From the NCBI RefSeq assembly GCF_027571385.1, contig NZ_CP085636.1:2914001-2978000 (forward strand): 64,000 bases of DNA. The letters are read 5' to 3'. Source of the stretch: Shewanella sp. MTB7. GTDB lineage: Bacteria; Pseudomonadota; Gammaproteobacteria; Enterobacterales; Shewanellaceae. This document shows, one piece after another, positions 1-9,962 of this stretch. The notes under the pieces were generated by a model. It saw only the letters and a program-made list of their open reading frames with translations, was not told where the DNA came from and made no database searches. The stretch's first letter is position 1. Each line of letters opens with the position of its first letter. The position numbers were made by a program, and so were the translations under genes.

Positions 1-975
1 TTTACCGTCGAGTAATTGAAGAGCATCGCAGTAGAGACCATACTGCACATTTTCCGTAGGCATTGTACTGACGTTCATCAACATAAACTCAGTACGAAAT
101 AGGCCGATACCATCAGCCCCAACATCGGCCAGTAAACTAAATTCACTGAGGCTACCCACATTCGCCATCAAAGGAATGGTGTAGTTGTCCCGAGTGGCGG
201 CAGGCAAAAGCTTAAATCTTTGTAGTTTCTTTTTACGCAGTTGATCATCAGCTTTTAAGTGTTCTAATGTTTCAAGTTGTTGTTTATTCGGTTCAACATA
301 CAAACATCCCGATAGCGCGTCGACCACCATAAAGAGATCGTTTTGTAATGAATCATCAAAGTCACAGCTGAGTAGGGCTGGGAGCCCAGCGCTGCGGGCT
401 AAAATGGCTGTGTGGCTGGTTAATCCTCCAGTTTTGAGCACAATACCGACTATTTTATCTAAAGGAAGGATTGCGAACTCTGCTGGCGTTAAATCTTTAG
501 CCAGCAAAATAGTAGGTTTAGTTACATTTTCAAGATCATAACTAATTGAACCATGAATGGCAGAAATTAAACGATTGCATAGACAATTCACATCCTGTGC
601 TCTATTGGCTAAATAGGGGTCTTCCATGGCTTTAAGTAAGTTGATTTGTTGCGCGAACACACGTTCAACAGCGACACAGGCGGCAAATTGCTGCTGACTG
701 ATAGTATTGAGGAGTTGATTGTTCAACTCTTCATCTTCAAGGAAAAGTATATCGGCTTCAATTAAGAGATAATGCTCACAATCTTGATTGAGTTTGCTTA
801 ATCCATTATTTAATAACTGAAGAACCTGCATGATTGCTTGTTTGAGCTTAGCTTGTTCAGACTCGATTTCTGCTAAGGGGAGAAGGCGATAGTTTAATTC
901 CCTATCGTGGTATTTAAGTACTCTTGAATGACCAAATGCAATCCCAGATGAAACCACTATTCCTGGAGTAGACAT
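1..975 (-). CDS. ptsI: PTS enzyme I (phosphoenolpyruvate-protein phosphotransferase), partial
   Basis: Cytoplasmic first enzyme of the phosphotransferase system: it autophosphorylates on histidine from phosphoenolpyruvate and passes the phosphate to HPr. Only the first 325 residues lie in the window; the C-terminal PEP-binding barrel is beyond the left edge. The N-terminal start STPGIVVSSGIAFG and the active-site motif GGLTSHTAILAR are visible, the latter placing the phospho-histidine at residue 188, about where E. coli enzyme I has it. The start is the ATG whose complement lies at 973-975. ptsH ends 48 bases upstream on the same strand, so the two are probably cotranscribed. A nitrogen-type PtsP is unlikely because no N-terminal GAF domain precedes this region. 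Confidence 0.95.
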   Translation of the reverse strand, partial: MSTPGIVVSSGIAFGHSRVLKYHDRELNYRLLPLAEIESEQAKLKQAIMQVLQLLNNGLSKLNQDCEHYLLIEADILFLEDEELNNQLLNTISQQQFAACVAVERVFAQQINLLKAMEDPYLANRAQDVNCLCNRLISAIHGSISYDLENVTKPTILLAKDLTPAEFAILPLDKIVGIVLKTGGLTSHTAILARSAGLPALLSCDFDDSLQNDLFMVVDALSGCLYVEPNKQQLETLEHLKADDQLRKKKLQRFKLLPAATRDNYTIPLMANVGSLSEFSLLADVGADGIGLFRTEFMLMNVSTMPTENVQYGLYCDALQLLDGK

Positions 976-1023
976 GCTTATTCCCTATCGGTTAAATACT
1001 TAAATGAAGTCATAAGAATTTGA

Positions 1024-1281
1024 TTAACTCAAAGTGATGATAAGCTCAGATACCTTTTCTACTGCCTGTTCAGCTTGAGGCCCTTCAGCAAAGACCCTAA
1101 CCGTCACACCTTGGTATAGACCTAAGGTTTGTAGCTTGAACAGACTTTTAGCGCTGGCTTGCTTACCGTTACATTCAACGAGTACGTCACAGTCATAGTT
1201 TTTAGCTGCTTTTACAAGCATCGCTGCTGGACGGGTATGTATACCGTGCTTAGCCATGATAGTGACAGATTTTTCATACAT
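1024..1281 (-). CDS. ptsH: Phosphocarrier protein HPr
   Basis: HPr carries phosphate from enzyme I to the sugar-specific IIA proteins. The 85-residue length is typical. The phosphorylation site is plain: His15 in GIHTRPA, with the conserved Arg17 and Pro18. The second conserved region SAKSLFKLQ has Ser46, the residue phosphorylated by HPr kinase in Gram-positive bacteria; the serine alone does not show such regulation here. It lies between the ACT-domain gene (28 bases upstream) and ptsI (48 bases downstream), all on one strand, so it is the middle gene of an operon. Confidence 0.96.
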   Translation of the reverse strand: MYEKSVTIMAKHGIHTRPAAMLVKAAKNYDCDVLVECNGKQASAKSLFKLQTLGLYQGVTVRVFAEGPQAEQAVEKVSELIITLS

Positions 1282-1309
1282 AAGATAAACTCATTTGATA
1301 GGCACTAAA

Positions 1310-1696
1310 TTAATATTCAGTGATTTGGAACTGTTTCTTTTTTAATGCCGTGATGGCCTCGGCTAACTTGTCTTTTTTAACAAGGATATAGTCAGTGTCG
1401 AAGGTTGAAATTGCAAAAATACTGATACCTGCGATGGCTAGTGCACCAGAGACGCTGGATAGGATCCCCGTCATAGAGAAACCTAGCGGCCCAACAACTT
1501 CAAGGCAACGCCAGTTGCTTTCCTCTTCTATACTCTCCAATTTGAGTTCAGCTGGAACGACGACAGACAGTTCGTCTTTCGTTTTACCAACAAAAAACAT
1601 CTCTTGAGTAAAAACTTTAGCGGGGATTTTAGCATCAGGGCTAAAGCTGTGAATGCTGTAAATCTGAGAATGAACAGCAAGAGTCATTCTTGACAT
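1310..1696 (-). CDS. ACT-domain protein (small-molecule sensor type)
   Basis: A 128-residue soluble protein matching the pattern of stand-alone ACT-domain proteins: an N-terminal region, then an ACT fold from about residue 62, with CLEVVGPLGFSMTGILSSVSGALAIAGISIFAISTFDTDYIL read in overlapping pieces as strand-helix-strand. ACT domains usually bind amino acids and regulate partner proteins; the ligand cannot be read from this sequence. It is the first gene of a run with ptsH and ptsI, spaced 28 bases from ptsH, which suggests it senses a metabolite relevant to PTS activity (inference). Two ATG codons three residues apart could serve as start; the upstream one is used and neither has a strong ribosome site. 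Confidence 0.8.
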   Translation of the reverse strand: MSRMTLAVHSQIYSIHSFSPDAKIPAKVFTQEMFFVGKTKDELSVVVPAELKLESIEEESNWRCLEVVGPLGFSMTGILSSVSGALAIAGISIFAISTFDTDYILVKKDKLAEAITALKKKQFQITEY

Positions 1697-1761
1697 GGCT
1701 ATAGTTTACCTAAAGTAGTTTTAAATTCATATCCCAACATATTAACATAAATCCTATAACT

Positions 1762-1785
1762 AAAAAGGGAGCAATTAGCTCCCTT
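1762..1785 (-). terminator. Rho-independent terminator of the chemoreceptor gene
   Basis: Perfect 8-bp inverted repeat AAGGGAGC / GCTCCCTT with a 5-base loop. On the minus strand it runs into five T residues. It lies about 50 bases past the stop of the chemoreceptor gene, separating it from the PTS operon. Confidence 0.75.
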
Positions 1786-1832
1786 AGTTTATACCAAAAT
1801 CCCATATAATGAAGGAGTTTTCTCCATTATAG

Positions 1833-3470
1833 CTAAACCTTAAATTGAGCTAAAGTTTGTGCCGTGTCTTCACTTAAATCTTGTAAGGAGATAGCTGCAC
1901 ACTTATTACTCTCATTGGCTTTAACTGTGACTTCAGTGAGCTCGGTGATACTGCAGACATTGCGGTTTATCTCTTCAGTGACGAGAGATTGCTCTTCTGT
2001 TGCACTGGCGAGTTGCGTATTCATATCACTGATATGAGCTATCAAGCCCAAAATGTCGTTAAGTGCGTCATTTACTTCGTTTACCTGACTTTGAAGTTGC
2101 ACCGAGCGTTGTTGAGTGTTTGAATTACTATTCATCACACCCGCAACACCGGACTGTATCTCGGTAATTATTTTTTGAATCTCGTTGGTCGATACTTGAG
2201 TCCTTGTTGCCAAAGCACGAACTTCATCTGCCACAACGGCAAAACCGCGACCATGAGCACCCGCTCTTGCGGCTTCAATAGCTGCGTTAAGGGCTAACAA
2301 GTTCGTTTGGTCTGCAATACCACGTATCACATCTAAAATACTGCCAATTTGATCTGAGGAATGGACTAAATTTTGAGTGATTAATTCAGCATTTATTAAT
2401 TCTTCAACTAAATCTTCGGTATTCCCAAGTGTTTTATCCATCAATGTCTTACTTTGTTCGACTTGATGCTGAACACTATTCGCTGCATCAGCGGCTTGTT
2501 GAGTGTTGTTTGCCATCTCATGGGTGGTCGATAACATCTCATTGATGGCCGTTGCTACACTGCTGGTTTCTTGATGCAGATGATCAATACAGGCGTTAGA
2601 TTCTCCTACTGCGGTAAGCAGTCGATTAGCATCTTGATTCAAGCTGTTTCCTAGAGGTTTAAGATGGCCCACCATGAGATTAATCTTTTCGACAAAGAGG
2701 TTAAAGGCGGTAGCGAGTTCAACAACTTCATCATTGCCGACGGTAGGAAGACGCTTGGTGAGATCGCCTTCACCTTCAGAAATATCTTTCATCGCTGCGA
2801 TAGCTTCTTTTAGCGGGGAGCTAATGGAGTGGTTTAATATTAAGAAAAAGGCGAAAATAGGGGCCGATATTAATACCATTATAATGAGGTAATTAATGAC
2901 AACGTCATAGGTAGCTTCGTTGATATCACTCATGTAAGAACCTGTGACTAAGGTCCAATTCCAAGCAGGGTAATATCTCGCTTCAATTAGTTTGACTTCA
3001 ATGTTGCCAGTGTTGGGGTTGAGCATCGTAAATTTCTGTTTAGATATACTGGCGGTTTTGGCTTCTGTGACCATATCTGAAAGAGACAAGTTTTCGTCTT
3101 GAGCTCGCATAGTATTTGCGCTTTGTCCGATGAAGTTTTCTGATCCACCATGGGAGATAATACAATTGTTTTCATCGATCAGAACAAAGTAATCATCGCT
3201 TCCACTGCCGATTTCATTCACTAACTGAGCAGCTTCCTCTTGAGCATCAGTAAGACTCGTTTTTCTCTGTGTAACTTGTTTCCTATGGGATTCAATGATA
3301 CTGAGCACAGTGGTGAGCTGGGCATCATTTTGTACCCATTTTTGTTTAATCAAATTATTACGTTGTTCATTAATAGAGAAACTTGCGAAAAATAAGGTCC
3401 CAATTGCGGCAAGGATAAGCATTAAAAATAATCGCTGGAGTATGCTGAAACGACGTAATACAGATATCAT
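1833..3470 (-). CDS. Methyl-accepting chemotaxis protein with periplasmic Cache-type sensor
   Basis: Inner-membrane chemoreceptor that signals to CheA/CheW. From the ATG at 3470, preceded by an AGAGAG ribosome site, it has 545 residues. An N-terminal membrane segment is followed by a periplasmic domain of about 150 residues with a single-Cache look ([15 protein letters not shown], then [13 protein letters not shown]), a second membrane segment, a HAMP-like linker ([18 protein letters not shown]) and a methyl-accepting region whose tip [20 protein letters not shown] is nearly invariant in the family. An in-frame ATG 57 bases upstream exists but would place a non-hydrophobic stretch before the membrane anchor. 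It stands alone with its own terminator. The ligand is unknown. Confidence 0.93.
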   Translation of the reverse strand: MISVLRRFSILQRLFLMLILAAIGTLFFASFSINEQRNNLIKQKWVQNDAQLTTVLSIIESHRKQVTQRKTSLTDAQEEAAQLVNEIGSGSDDYFVLIDENNCIISHGGSENFIGQSANTMRAQDENLSLSDMVTEAKTASISKQKFTMLNPNTGNIEVKLIEARYYPAWNWTLVTGSYMSDINEATYDVVINYLIIMVLISAPIFAFFLILNHSISSPLKEAIAAMKDISEGEGDLTKRLPTVGNDEVVELATAFNLFVEKINLMVGHLKPLGNSLNQDANRLLTAVGESNACIDHLHQETSSVATAINEMLSTTHEMANNTQQAADAANSVQHQVEQSKTLMDKTLGNTEDLVEELINAELITQNLVHSSDQIGSILDVIRGIADQTNLLALNAAIEAARAGAHGRGFAVVADEVRALATRTQVSTNEIQKIITEIQSGVAGVMNSNSNTQQRSVQLQSQVNEVNDALNDILGLIAHISDMNTQLASATEEQSLVTEEINRNVCSITELTEVTVKANESNKCAAISLQDLSEDTAQTLAQFKV

Positions 3471-3794
3471 AAAACTCTCTGTTAACACTGGATAAAGATA
3501 GATTGAAATATACGCTGCTAACGTCATAAATTGAATATCCTAAGACTCGTTTCACAAACTAATATCCAAAATCTAGATCTAACTCATCCTATAGAGATTT
3601 AATAAATAAATTTACTAAAGTTTTTTGTCGTATTAATTTGAGCTAAAAATTTGTTAGCTTTGTCAGTAAAACCAAACAGTTAATTAGTTTAGTTTCTCAG
3701 GCTCTTACGTATAACAGATGTTTATTGTTGCTTCGCTTTGATTTATTTCACTTTTACGCGCAGAATTAAATATTACCTCTTTTTGGTTTTAACC
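3471..3794. promoter_or_regulatory. Divergent intergenic region, chemoreceptor / DUF3334 gene
   Basis: AT-rich region that must hold the promoters of both flanking, divergently transcribed genes. The only structure noticed is a short inverted repeat AGCTAA (3641-3646) / TTAGCT (3654-3659) with a 7-base spacer, of unknown meaning. No gene was found. Confidence 0.4.
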
Positions 3795-4499
3795 ATGAAT
3801 AAAACAGCTAAAATTATCAACTCAGACGATATTTTATTGAAATTGTGTGGTTCGGTTACAAGCGTATTATCTAAAACATCGGATAGTCAAGTATCTCATG
3901 CTGCTATGGTACAGAGTATTACCCGTACTTGTTTAAAGCCTGATCTCGGTTGCTTTTCAATCTTCGATGGTGGCTTCTCTGGTCTAGTTGTCATCAATTT
4001 TTCAGCAGAATCCGCCCTTGAAATTTATCGTGGTTATATGACTCATATGGGCATGCCTGAAACTGAGTTTGCCATCTCCCATACGTCCGATGAGGTCGGA
4101 GATATAATGGGAGAGCTCATGAACCAAATATTGGGTGATTTCATTAGTAAGGTTAGCAAACAGCTTCAAACATCGATTAATCAAAGCCAGCCAAAGATGT
4201 TAACGATTAACAAGCAGTTGATGATCTCTATTGACACTAACCTAGATGAAGCCGTTGCACGTAGAGTGTCGTTTAGAACTCAGAATAACCATATTTTTTA
4301 TCTCGAGTTCGCAATGGATAAAACTGAATTTATTCAGTTAGATGAGTTTGATGAGGAGGGAGAGTTCGATCCTGATGATCTGTTAGATCAACACAGAAGT
4401 AAAGGTGATGATGATACTACCTCGCCTTGGACAAAAGCAGCATCTAAAGCAGAGAGTTCAGATGCTGCAGACGATCTTCTTAATGAGTTAGGTATTTAG
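3795..4499 (+). CDS. DUF3334 family protein (CheX/CheC-like)
   Basis: A 234-residue soluble protein. The central part (about residues 30-180) resembles the CheX/CheC fold of chemotaxis phosphatases: a strand-rich start DLGCFSIFDGGFSGLVVINF, and the helix DEVGDIMGELMNQILGDFIS with the E-x2-N spacing seen in CheX active helices. The C-terminal tail is very acidic and ends DAADDLLNELGI. This family is common in Shewanella and Vibrio but I know of no experimental function; a role in signalling is an inference from the fold and from the neighbouring divergent chemoreceptor. The ATG at 3795 was chosen because homologues start with MNKTAKI-like sequence; an upstream in-frame start would add 19 unconserved-looking residues. 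Confidence 0.75.
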   Translation: MNKTAKIINSDDILLKLCGSVTSVLSKTSDSQVSHAAMVQSITRTCLKPDLGCFSIFDGGFSGLVVINFSAESALEIYRGYMTHMGMPETEFAISHTSDEVGDIMGELMNQILGDFISKVSKQLQTSINQSQPKMLTINKQLMISIDTNLDEAVARRVSFRTQNNHIFYLEFAMDKTEFIQLDEFDEEGEFDPDDLLDQHRSKGDDDTTSPWTKAASKAESSDAADDLLNELGI

Positions 4500-4589
4500 T
4501 TTATGAGCGAGGTAATTCATGAATAAGTTGGGTATCCTAGTTTCCTAATCGTTAAATAAGCTAGCCTGTCAGGATTGTAATAAATTCGA

Positions 4590-5207
4590 TTAGAGGCTAT
4601 TTAAGAAGGCTTTGACACCTGACTTAGTTTTCTTTGATACTTGCTGCATTAACTTAAAGCTTGGTTCTGTTATGGAGTAATCATCTTTCATATCTTCAAG
4701 CATCCGAAGCCAAAGTTTAGCTGTCATTTCTGAATCGGCTAAGGCTCGGTGAAATACTCCGTCATTTTCAATCTGTTTGAACTCGACTAACCCGCCCAGC
4801 CTATGGTTTGGCGCATTCTGATAGAGTCGTCTGGCAATTAACATGGAACAAGCAAACTGCCCATTGTAGTCACGGTTAATGAATGCAAATTCGGCATCGA
4901 GAAAACGTTTGTCGAATGACGCATTATGGGCAACGAGGTTTCCATTTCCAATAAAGTCCGCAAATCGATTCATCACCTCACCACAGTTTGGTGCTGAGTT
5001 GAGCATTGCATTGCTGATCCCTGTATAACTTTCAATAAAGCTATTCACTCTAAACCCTGGATTCATCAGTTCTTGAAACGTGTCAATGACGATACCATCT
5101 AGTAATTTTACCGCCCCAATCTCAATGGCGCGATCGCCTTGATTAGGTGATAAACCCGTGGTCTCGAAATCAAGGATAATGACCGAATTGGCTGAACTAT
5201 GTTGCAT
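4590..5207 (-). CDS. DnaQ-like 3'-5' exonuclease (DEDDh family)
   Basis: Metal-dependent 3'-5' exonuclease of the DNA polymerase III epsilon / DnaQ type, 205 residues from the ATG at 5207. All exonuclease motifs are present: Exo I DFETTGLSP near the N-terminus, Exo II HNASFDKRFL, and Exo III HRALADSEMTAKL with the DEDDh histidine and aspartate. It lacks extra domains, so it is a stand-alone nuclease; it could act in repair or RNA processing. It follows the EF-G gene on the same strand but is separated by a strong terminator at 5250-5279, so it probably has its own promoter or is reached by readthrough. An upstream start at 5243 would begin almost on that terminator and is less likely. Confidence 0.88.
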   Translation of the reverse strand: MQHSSANSVIILDFETTGLSPNQGDRAIEIGAVKLLDGIVIDTFQELMNPGFRVNSFIESYTGISNAMLNSAPNCGEVMNRFADFIGNGNLVAHNASFDKRFLDAEFAFINRDYNGQFACSMLIARRLYQNAPNHRLGGLVEFKQIENDGVFHRALADSEMTAKLWLRMLEDMKDDYSITEPSFKLMQQVSKKTKSGVKAFLNSL

Positions 5208-5249
5208 TGATCTTTGCCTATAAATTTTTACTTTATTTAACATAAATAA

Positions 5250-5279
5250 AAACCCCGCTGATTTACATCAGCGGGGTTT
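5250..5279 (-). terminator. Rho-independent terminator of the EF-G gene
   Basis: Perfect 12-bp inverted repeat AAACCCCGCTGA / TCAGCGGGGTTT with a 6-base loop, flanked by A-rich and T-rich tracts, so it could work in both directions. It lies 34 bases past the EF-G stop codon. Confidence 0.9.
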
Positions 5280-5313
5280 AAAAGTTAGCGTAAGCGCTTA
5301 GTTAAGAAGGTTA

Positions 5314-7413
5314 TTACTTCTTAGCTGCAGCCTCAGCTGCTTTTCTCTCTTTAACTTGAGTGATAACTTTTTCAGAAACACTGTTAGGACATAGGCTGTA
5401 ATGAGCAAATTCCATAGAGAATTGACCACGACCAGATGTCATTGTACGTAGTGAACTGATGTAACCGAACATTTCTGATAACGGTACGTCAGCTTTAATA
5501 CGAACACCAGAAACGCCAGCCATTTGATCTTTGATCATGCCACGACGACGGTTAAGGTCACCAATTACATCACCAACGTTGTCATCTGGACTGAATACGT
5601 CAACAGCCATGATAGGCTCAAGAAGCTTAGGATCAGCCTTTGGAATTGACTGACGGAAAGCGCCTTTAGCTGCGATTTCGAACGCGATAGCTGACGAATC
5701 AACTGCGTGGAAAGCACCATCAAGAAGTTCAAACTCAACGTCAAGTACAGGGAAACCTGCAAGTGTACCCGTATCCATCAAGCTCTTGAAACCTTTCTCA
5801 ACAGCAGGCCAGAATTCTTTAGGTACGTTACCACCAACAACTTTAGACGTAAATACGAAACCAGTGTTCGCTTCACCAGGCTTGATCACATAGTCAATCT
5901 TACCAAACTGACCTGAACCACCAGATTGCTTCTTATGTGTGTAACTATCTTCAACTAATTTAGTGATAGTTTCACGGTATGCAACTTGAGGCTCACCAAC
6001 AATTAGGTCAACGCCGTAAGTACGCTTAAGGATATCAACCTTAATGTCTAGGTGAAGTTCACCCATACCTCTAAGAATAGTTTCGCCTGAATCTTCGTCA
6101 GTTTCAACACGGAAAGTAGGATCTTCAGCGATCATCTTACCGATAGCGACGCCCATCTTCTCGCTGCCACCTTTATCTTTTGGTGTTACAGAGATTGAGA
6201 TCACTGGCTCTGGGAATACCATTGCTTCAAGTGTACAAGGGTGCTTAGGATCACATAGAGTGTGACCAGTTTGCACGTTCTTCATACCCACGATAGCGAT
6301 AATGTCACCAGCTTGTGCAGTACTTAGTTCTGTACGCTCGTCCGCTTGCATCTCAACCATACGGCCAATACGCTCAGTCTTACCGGTAAAACTGTTAAGA
6401 ATGGTGTCACCCTTGTTAATACGACCACTGTAGATACGTACGAACGTTAGAGCACCAAAACGGTCATCCATGATCTTGAATGCTAGTGCTTTTAATGGCG
6501 CTTCTGGATCAACGATAGCAAATTCACCATTAGGCTCACCTTCTTCATCAGTAAGCGGCTGTGGATCAACGTCTTGTGGTGCTGGTAAATAATCAACAAC
6601 GGCGTCAAGTAAAAGCTGCATACCTTTGTTCTTGAACGCAGAACCACAGTATGTTGGGAAGATTTCGATCTTACGAGTACCAGTACGAATACAACGCTTG
6701 ATATCTTCAATTGAGATCTCTTCGCCTTCCATGTACTTTTCTAGCAAATCATCGTCCTGCTCTAGCGCAGTTTCGACTAGCATTTCACGGTACTCTTCAA
6801 CGATGTCTACCATGTCAGCAGGTACGTCTTCGATTACGTAGTTCTCAGCTTGACCAGACTCATCCCATATCCAAGCCTTACGAGTTAGCAGGTCAACAAC
6901 ACCTGAGAATTCGTCTTCGATACCGATAGGCAATACCATGATGATTGGGTTAGCACCTAGTACGTCTTGAGTTTGCTTAACAACACGTAAGAAATCAGCA
7001 CCCATACGGTCTAATTTGTTTACGAAGATGATACGAGATACTTCTGATTCGTTCGCGTAACGCCAGTTAGTCTCTGATTGTGGCTCAACACCACCTGAAC
7101 CACAGAATACACCGATGCCACCGTCAAGCACTTTAAGCGAACGATAAACTTCAACGGTGAAGTCAACGTGGCCAGGGGTGTCAATAACGTTAAAACGGTG
7201 ACCATCCCAGAAACAACTTACAGCAGCAGACTGAATGGTAATACCACGCTCAGCTTCCTGTTCCATGAAATCTGTTGTAGATTCACCATCATGAACTTCA
7301 CCGATTTTATGGATCTTACCGGTAAGCTTAAGAATACGCTCTGTTGTGGTGGTCTTGCCCGCGTCAACGTGAGCAAAGATACCAATGTTTCTGTACTTTG
7401 ATAAATCAGTCAT
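5314..7413 (-). CDS. fusA: Translation elongation factor G, probable second copy
   Basis: Translational GTPase that drives ribosomal translocation; 699 residues, full length. GTP-binding motifs are intact: [11 protein letters not shown] (G1, residues 14-24), ERGITI (G2), DTPGH (G3) and NKLD (G4). The GELHLD region and the C-terminal domain-V sequence (RRRGMI) follow. The gene is not in a str operon: no rpsL, rpsG or tuf is next to it. Shewanella and Vibrio genomes generally carry two EF-G genes, and this context suggests the one outside the ribosomal operon (inference). It is monocistronic, with its own terminator. Specialisation in ribosome recycling or stress cannot be read from the sequence. 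Confidence 0.95.
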   Translation of the reverse strand: MTDLSKYRNIGIFAHVDAGKTTTTERILKLTGKIHKIGEVHDGESTTDFMEQEAERGITIQSAAVSCFWDGHRFNVIDTPGHVDFTVEVYRSLKVLDGGIGVFCGSGGVEPQSETNWRYANESEVSRIIFVNKLDRMGADFLRVVKQTQDVLGANPIIMVLPIGIEDEFSGVVDLLTRKAWIWDESGQAENYVIEDVPADMVDIVEEYREMLVETALEQDDDLLEKYMEGEEISIEDIKRCIRTGTRKIEIFPTYCGSAFKNKGMQLLLDAVVDYLPAPQDVDPQPLTDEEGEPNGEFAIVDPEAPLKALAFKIMDDRFGALTFVRIYSGRINKGDTILNSFTGKTERIGRMVEMQADERTELSTAQAGDIIAIVGMKNVQTGHTLCDPKHPCTLEAMVFPEPVISISVTPKDKGGSEKMGVAIGKMIAEDPTFRVETDEDSGETILRGMGELHLDIKVDILKRTYGVDLIVGEPQVAYRETITKLVEDSYTHKKQSGGSGQFGKIDYVIKPGEANTGFVFTSKVVGGNVPKEFWPAVEKGFKSLMDTGTLAGFPVLDVEFELLDGAFHAVDSSAIAFEIAAKGAFRQSIPKADPKLLEPIMAVDVFSPDDNVGDVIGDLNRRRGMIKDQMAGVSGVRIKADVPLSEMFGYISSLRTMTSGRGQFSMEFAHYSLCPNSVSEKVITQVKERKAAEAAAKK

Positions 7414-7779
7414 TTTTCTACTCTAATTGGAGTTACGTTCTAAAATTCGGGGGGAAGTATATCAATACTTTTAGAATTGTTTTATAGATTTTTATTAAAA
7501 TCCCCTGTTTTTGACTAAATAAGCTAAGTCAATCAATACATGTCATCATTAAACCTGCTCTACAACCTTGATTCAGTCACATTTTATCTATATTTAAAGT
7601 TAATTTAGCTTCCTCCTTTTTACTTATATCATTTTTAACAAATGTGAACTCAGTACAGTACTATTTCATCTTTCGTCGAGGTTAAATGTATAACGGTTGA
7701 TTTTTTTATGATCTCATCGAGTGTTTCAACACCAGTTTGTTGTTAGCATCGCCAAAATTTTTTATTGGTTAATATAGAT
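7414..7779. other. Intergenic region between EF-G and L16 hydroxylase genes
   Basis: A 366-base AT-rich region between divergent genes, presumably with both promoters. No ORF with a ribosome site, no repeat and no RNA structure was recognised. Confidence 0.4.
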
Positions 7780-8922
7780 ATGCAACTTGAACTGAATGAG
7801 CTTACTCCTGAAATGTTCCTGAAGGATTATTGGCAAAAAAAACCTTTAGTTATTCGACAAGGCTTTCGTCACTTCAAAGACTTGCTTTCGCCTGAAGAGA
7901 TGGCAGGGTTAGCGTGTGATGAGATGGTTGAGTCACGTCGTGTATATAAAAGTGAGGGTGAATGGCAAGCTGAATTCGGTCCTTTTGATAGTTATGAACA
8001 TTTAGGGGAATCAGACTGGACTCTTGTGGTTCAGGCGTTAAATAATTGGGTTCCGGATGCAGAAAAATTAATTCAATGTTTTGATTTCATTCCCCGCTGG
8101 CGTTTTGACGATATCATGGTGAGTTATGCCACCCCAGGTGGTGGTGTAGGGCCACATATTGATCGCTATGACGTGTTTATTTGTCAAGGATCTGGACGCC
8201 GCCGTTGGCGTGTGGGTGACCGAGGTTCACACAAGGAGTTTGCGGCGCATCCAGCATTACTTCACACCGAAGCGTTTGATCCTATTATTGATGTAGAGCT
8301 TTTGTCTGGTGATATTCTATATCTGCCACCAGGTTATCCTCATGATGGTGTAGCGTTGGAAGCATCGATGAGTTTCTCTGTCGGTTATCGAACCGCTAGC
8401 ACAAAAGATATGGTCAGTGCCTTGGCCGATCATCTGATCGATAATGAATTAGCATGTGAGCAGATTGAAGATCCAGACAGAGAATTGAGCCACCAAAGTG
8501 GACGTGTTAACTCAACAGATTTAGCGCGGATCAAGGCACAATTACTAAACACCCTTGATGATAACTTAATAAGTGAATTTTCAGGACGATACCTGACAAA
8601 TTCAAAGTGTGAGTTGGACTTACCTGAGGAGAACTTAGGCTTTCAGGCTATTGATGTTATCGATATGCTTAAAGAGCAGGAGTTAATACGTCTCGGTGGT
8701 CTTAGAGTGCTCTATTTCGATACATCGATTGAGCAAGGCATTTTTTATATTAACGGTGAACAAATTTGTTTACCTATCGAACTTGCCGCTGTTATTCCAG
8801 TATTATGTGATAATCAGGTTTTGAGTACCAATAACTTAGCTGTCTGGTTATCTAATGAAGCATTTATTGAGCAGTTAACGGCTTGGGTCAATAGCGGTTT
8901 CTGGTATTTTGAAGAAATTTAA
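7780..8922 (+). CDS. roxA: Ribosomal protein L16 arginine hydroxylase (JmjC-type 2-oxoglutarate oxygenase)
   Basis: Matches the YcfD/RoxA family: Fe(II)/2-oxoglutarate oxygenases that hydroxylate an arginine of ribosomal protein L16 (known for the E. coli enzyme). 380 residues. The N-terminus with DYWQKKPLVIRQGF is the usual family opening. The iron-binding triad is visible as GPHIDRYDVF (H-x-D) and LPPGYPHDGVAL (distal His). The C-terminal dimerisation and winged-helix region follows. The start is the ATG at 7780; an upstream TTG at 7765 is possible but adds only five residues. It is single, followed by a terminator at 8964-8991. Confidence 0.9.
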   Translation: MQLELNELTPEMFLKDYWQKKPLVIRQGFRHFKDLLSPEEMAGLACDEMVESRRVYKSEGEWQAEFGPFDSYEHLGESDWTLVVQALNNWVPDAEKLIQCFDFIPRWRFDDIMVSYATPGGGVGPHIDRYDVFICQGSGRRRWRVGDRGSHKEFAAHPALLHTEAFDPIIDVELLSGDILYLPPGYPHDGVALEASMSFSVGYRTASTKDMVSALADHLIDNELACEQIEDPDRELSHQSGRVNSTDLARIKAQLLNTLDDNLISEFSGRYLTNSKCELDLPEENLGFQAIDVIDMLKEQELIRLGGLRVLYFDTSIEQGIFYINGEQICLPIELAAVIPVLCDNQVLSTNNLAVWLSNEAFIEQLTAWVNSGFWYFEEI

Positions 8923-8963
8923 TATTCTTTATCAATACGTTTTTATGATCAATAATATTCAAC

Positions 8964-8991
8964 GGCGTCCATAGTAAGGCGCCATTTTTTT
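8964..8991 (+). terminator. Rho-independent terminator after the L16 hydroxylase gene
   Basis: Stem GGCGTC / GGCGCC (one G-U pair) with an 8-base loop, followed by A and seven T residues. Confidence 0.7.
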
Positions 8992-9190
8992 ATGAATATA
9001 TCTTCATGGACCATTTGTATATCATAAATCTACATCTTCGATGTTATAGAGATTGTGACCTTTGTTTTTTCAATCCTTTTTCCAATTATTTTTATGGAGC
9101 ATGGGTAGCGTATTTTTGCTAAAGTCCCGATGTTAGTATTCATTTTTTTATATATTTAATATTAAAATCAATAAACTAGGAGTAACTCTG

Positions 9191-9556
9191 TTGACTATTG
9201 AACACAATGAATTGATGGCTGAGTTAAGTTTACTTAACTGCAGAACAAATTTTACCATTAAAAAAATCACCGAATATATGTTGCCAGAACTCAAAGAGCC
9301 TATCTACCTTCATGGTAGCGACAAAGATTGTCAGCTGATTATTAGGCCTGCTTATGAGGTATTTTTAGCGGATCTTTCTGAGCTAGAAGGAGTTAAGCAT
9401 AAGGTAGGGTATTTTCACAACAATGAGATGACTCGATTTCCTAAGCGAGTACAAAAGAGTCTTAACGGTATCCATTATGGTTTAGCATTTAAGTTTTCAG
9501 ATAAAGAGGCTGTTAAACGTTTTATCAACAGACTTATCGGTATTATTAATGGTTAA
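9191..9556 (+). CDS. Hypothetical protein, TTG start
   Basis: A 121-residue soluble protein that I do not recognise. It starts at TTG with a good ribosome site (AGGAG, 8 bases upstream). No membrane segment, signal peptide or metal motif is visible. The C-terminal segment FKFSDKEAVKRFINRLIGII looks like a closing helix. Composition is like the neighbours, so it is probably a resident lineage-specific gene. It stands between a terminator and a 406-base noncoding stretch. Confidence 0.65.
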   Translation: MTIEHNELMAELSLLNCRTNFTIKKITEYMLPELKEPIYLHGSDKDCQLIIRPAYEVFLADLSELEGVKHKVGYFHNNEMTRFPKRVQKSLNGIHYGLAFKFSDKEAVKRFINRLIGIING

Positions 9557-9962
9557 CGTGTTTGGGGCTGCAGTCACAAAGATTAACGTTTAGTTGTGTA
9601 TCAGTACTGTGAGTCGGGGCAGGGTATAAGGCGTAGAGGTTCAAAAAGTCAGATCGGAGAAACTCGCCTTCTCGCTGATATGTCCATCGATGACAAACTT
9701 TGGCTCGAATTTGATTATTCGGTGCAAAGTATTTTCATGAGTGCAACATATGGAATGAATCATGTTTCTTTATGATTAAGTTAAATGATTTCATTGATTT
9801 TTTTGAATAAATGTCTAGCTAGCTTTTGGAAACTTAGCAAGGACTGTTCTACACTCTACATATCCAGAAAAGCATGGTTTAGAAAATGCAAAGGGCTAAA
9901 ACTTATGATTTATATGAAGGACGTTAAACACATGCCTATGTCATAAATAAGGGTTTTATTAT
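9557..9962. other. Long noncoding stretch before the asparagine-synthetase-like gene
   Basis: A 406-base region with no supportable gene. A 31-codon ORF from 9679 lacks a ribosome site and a recognisable product. The end of the region holds the promoter and leader of the next gene, whose ribosome site is AAGGG just before 9963. Its length and lack of features suggest an insertion boundary or decayed gene, but I cannot show this. Confidence 0.35.

Noticed and set aside
9679..9774. 31-codon ORF in the gap before the asparagine-synthetase-like gene
   Set aside because: No ribosome site and no recognisable sequence.
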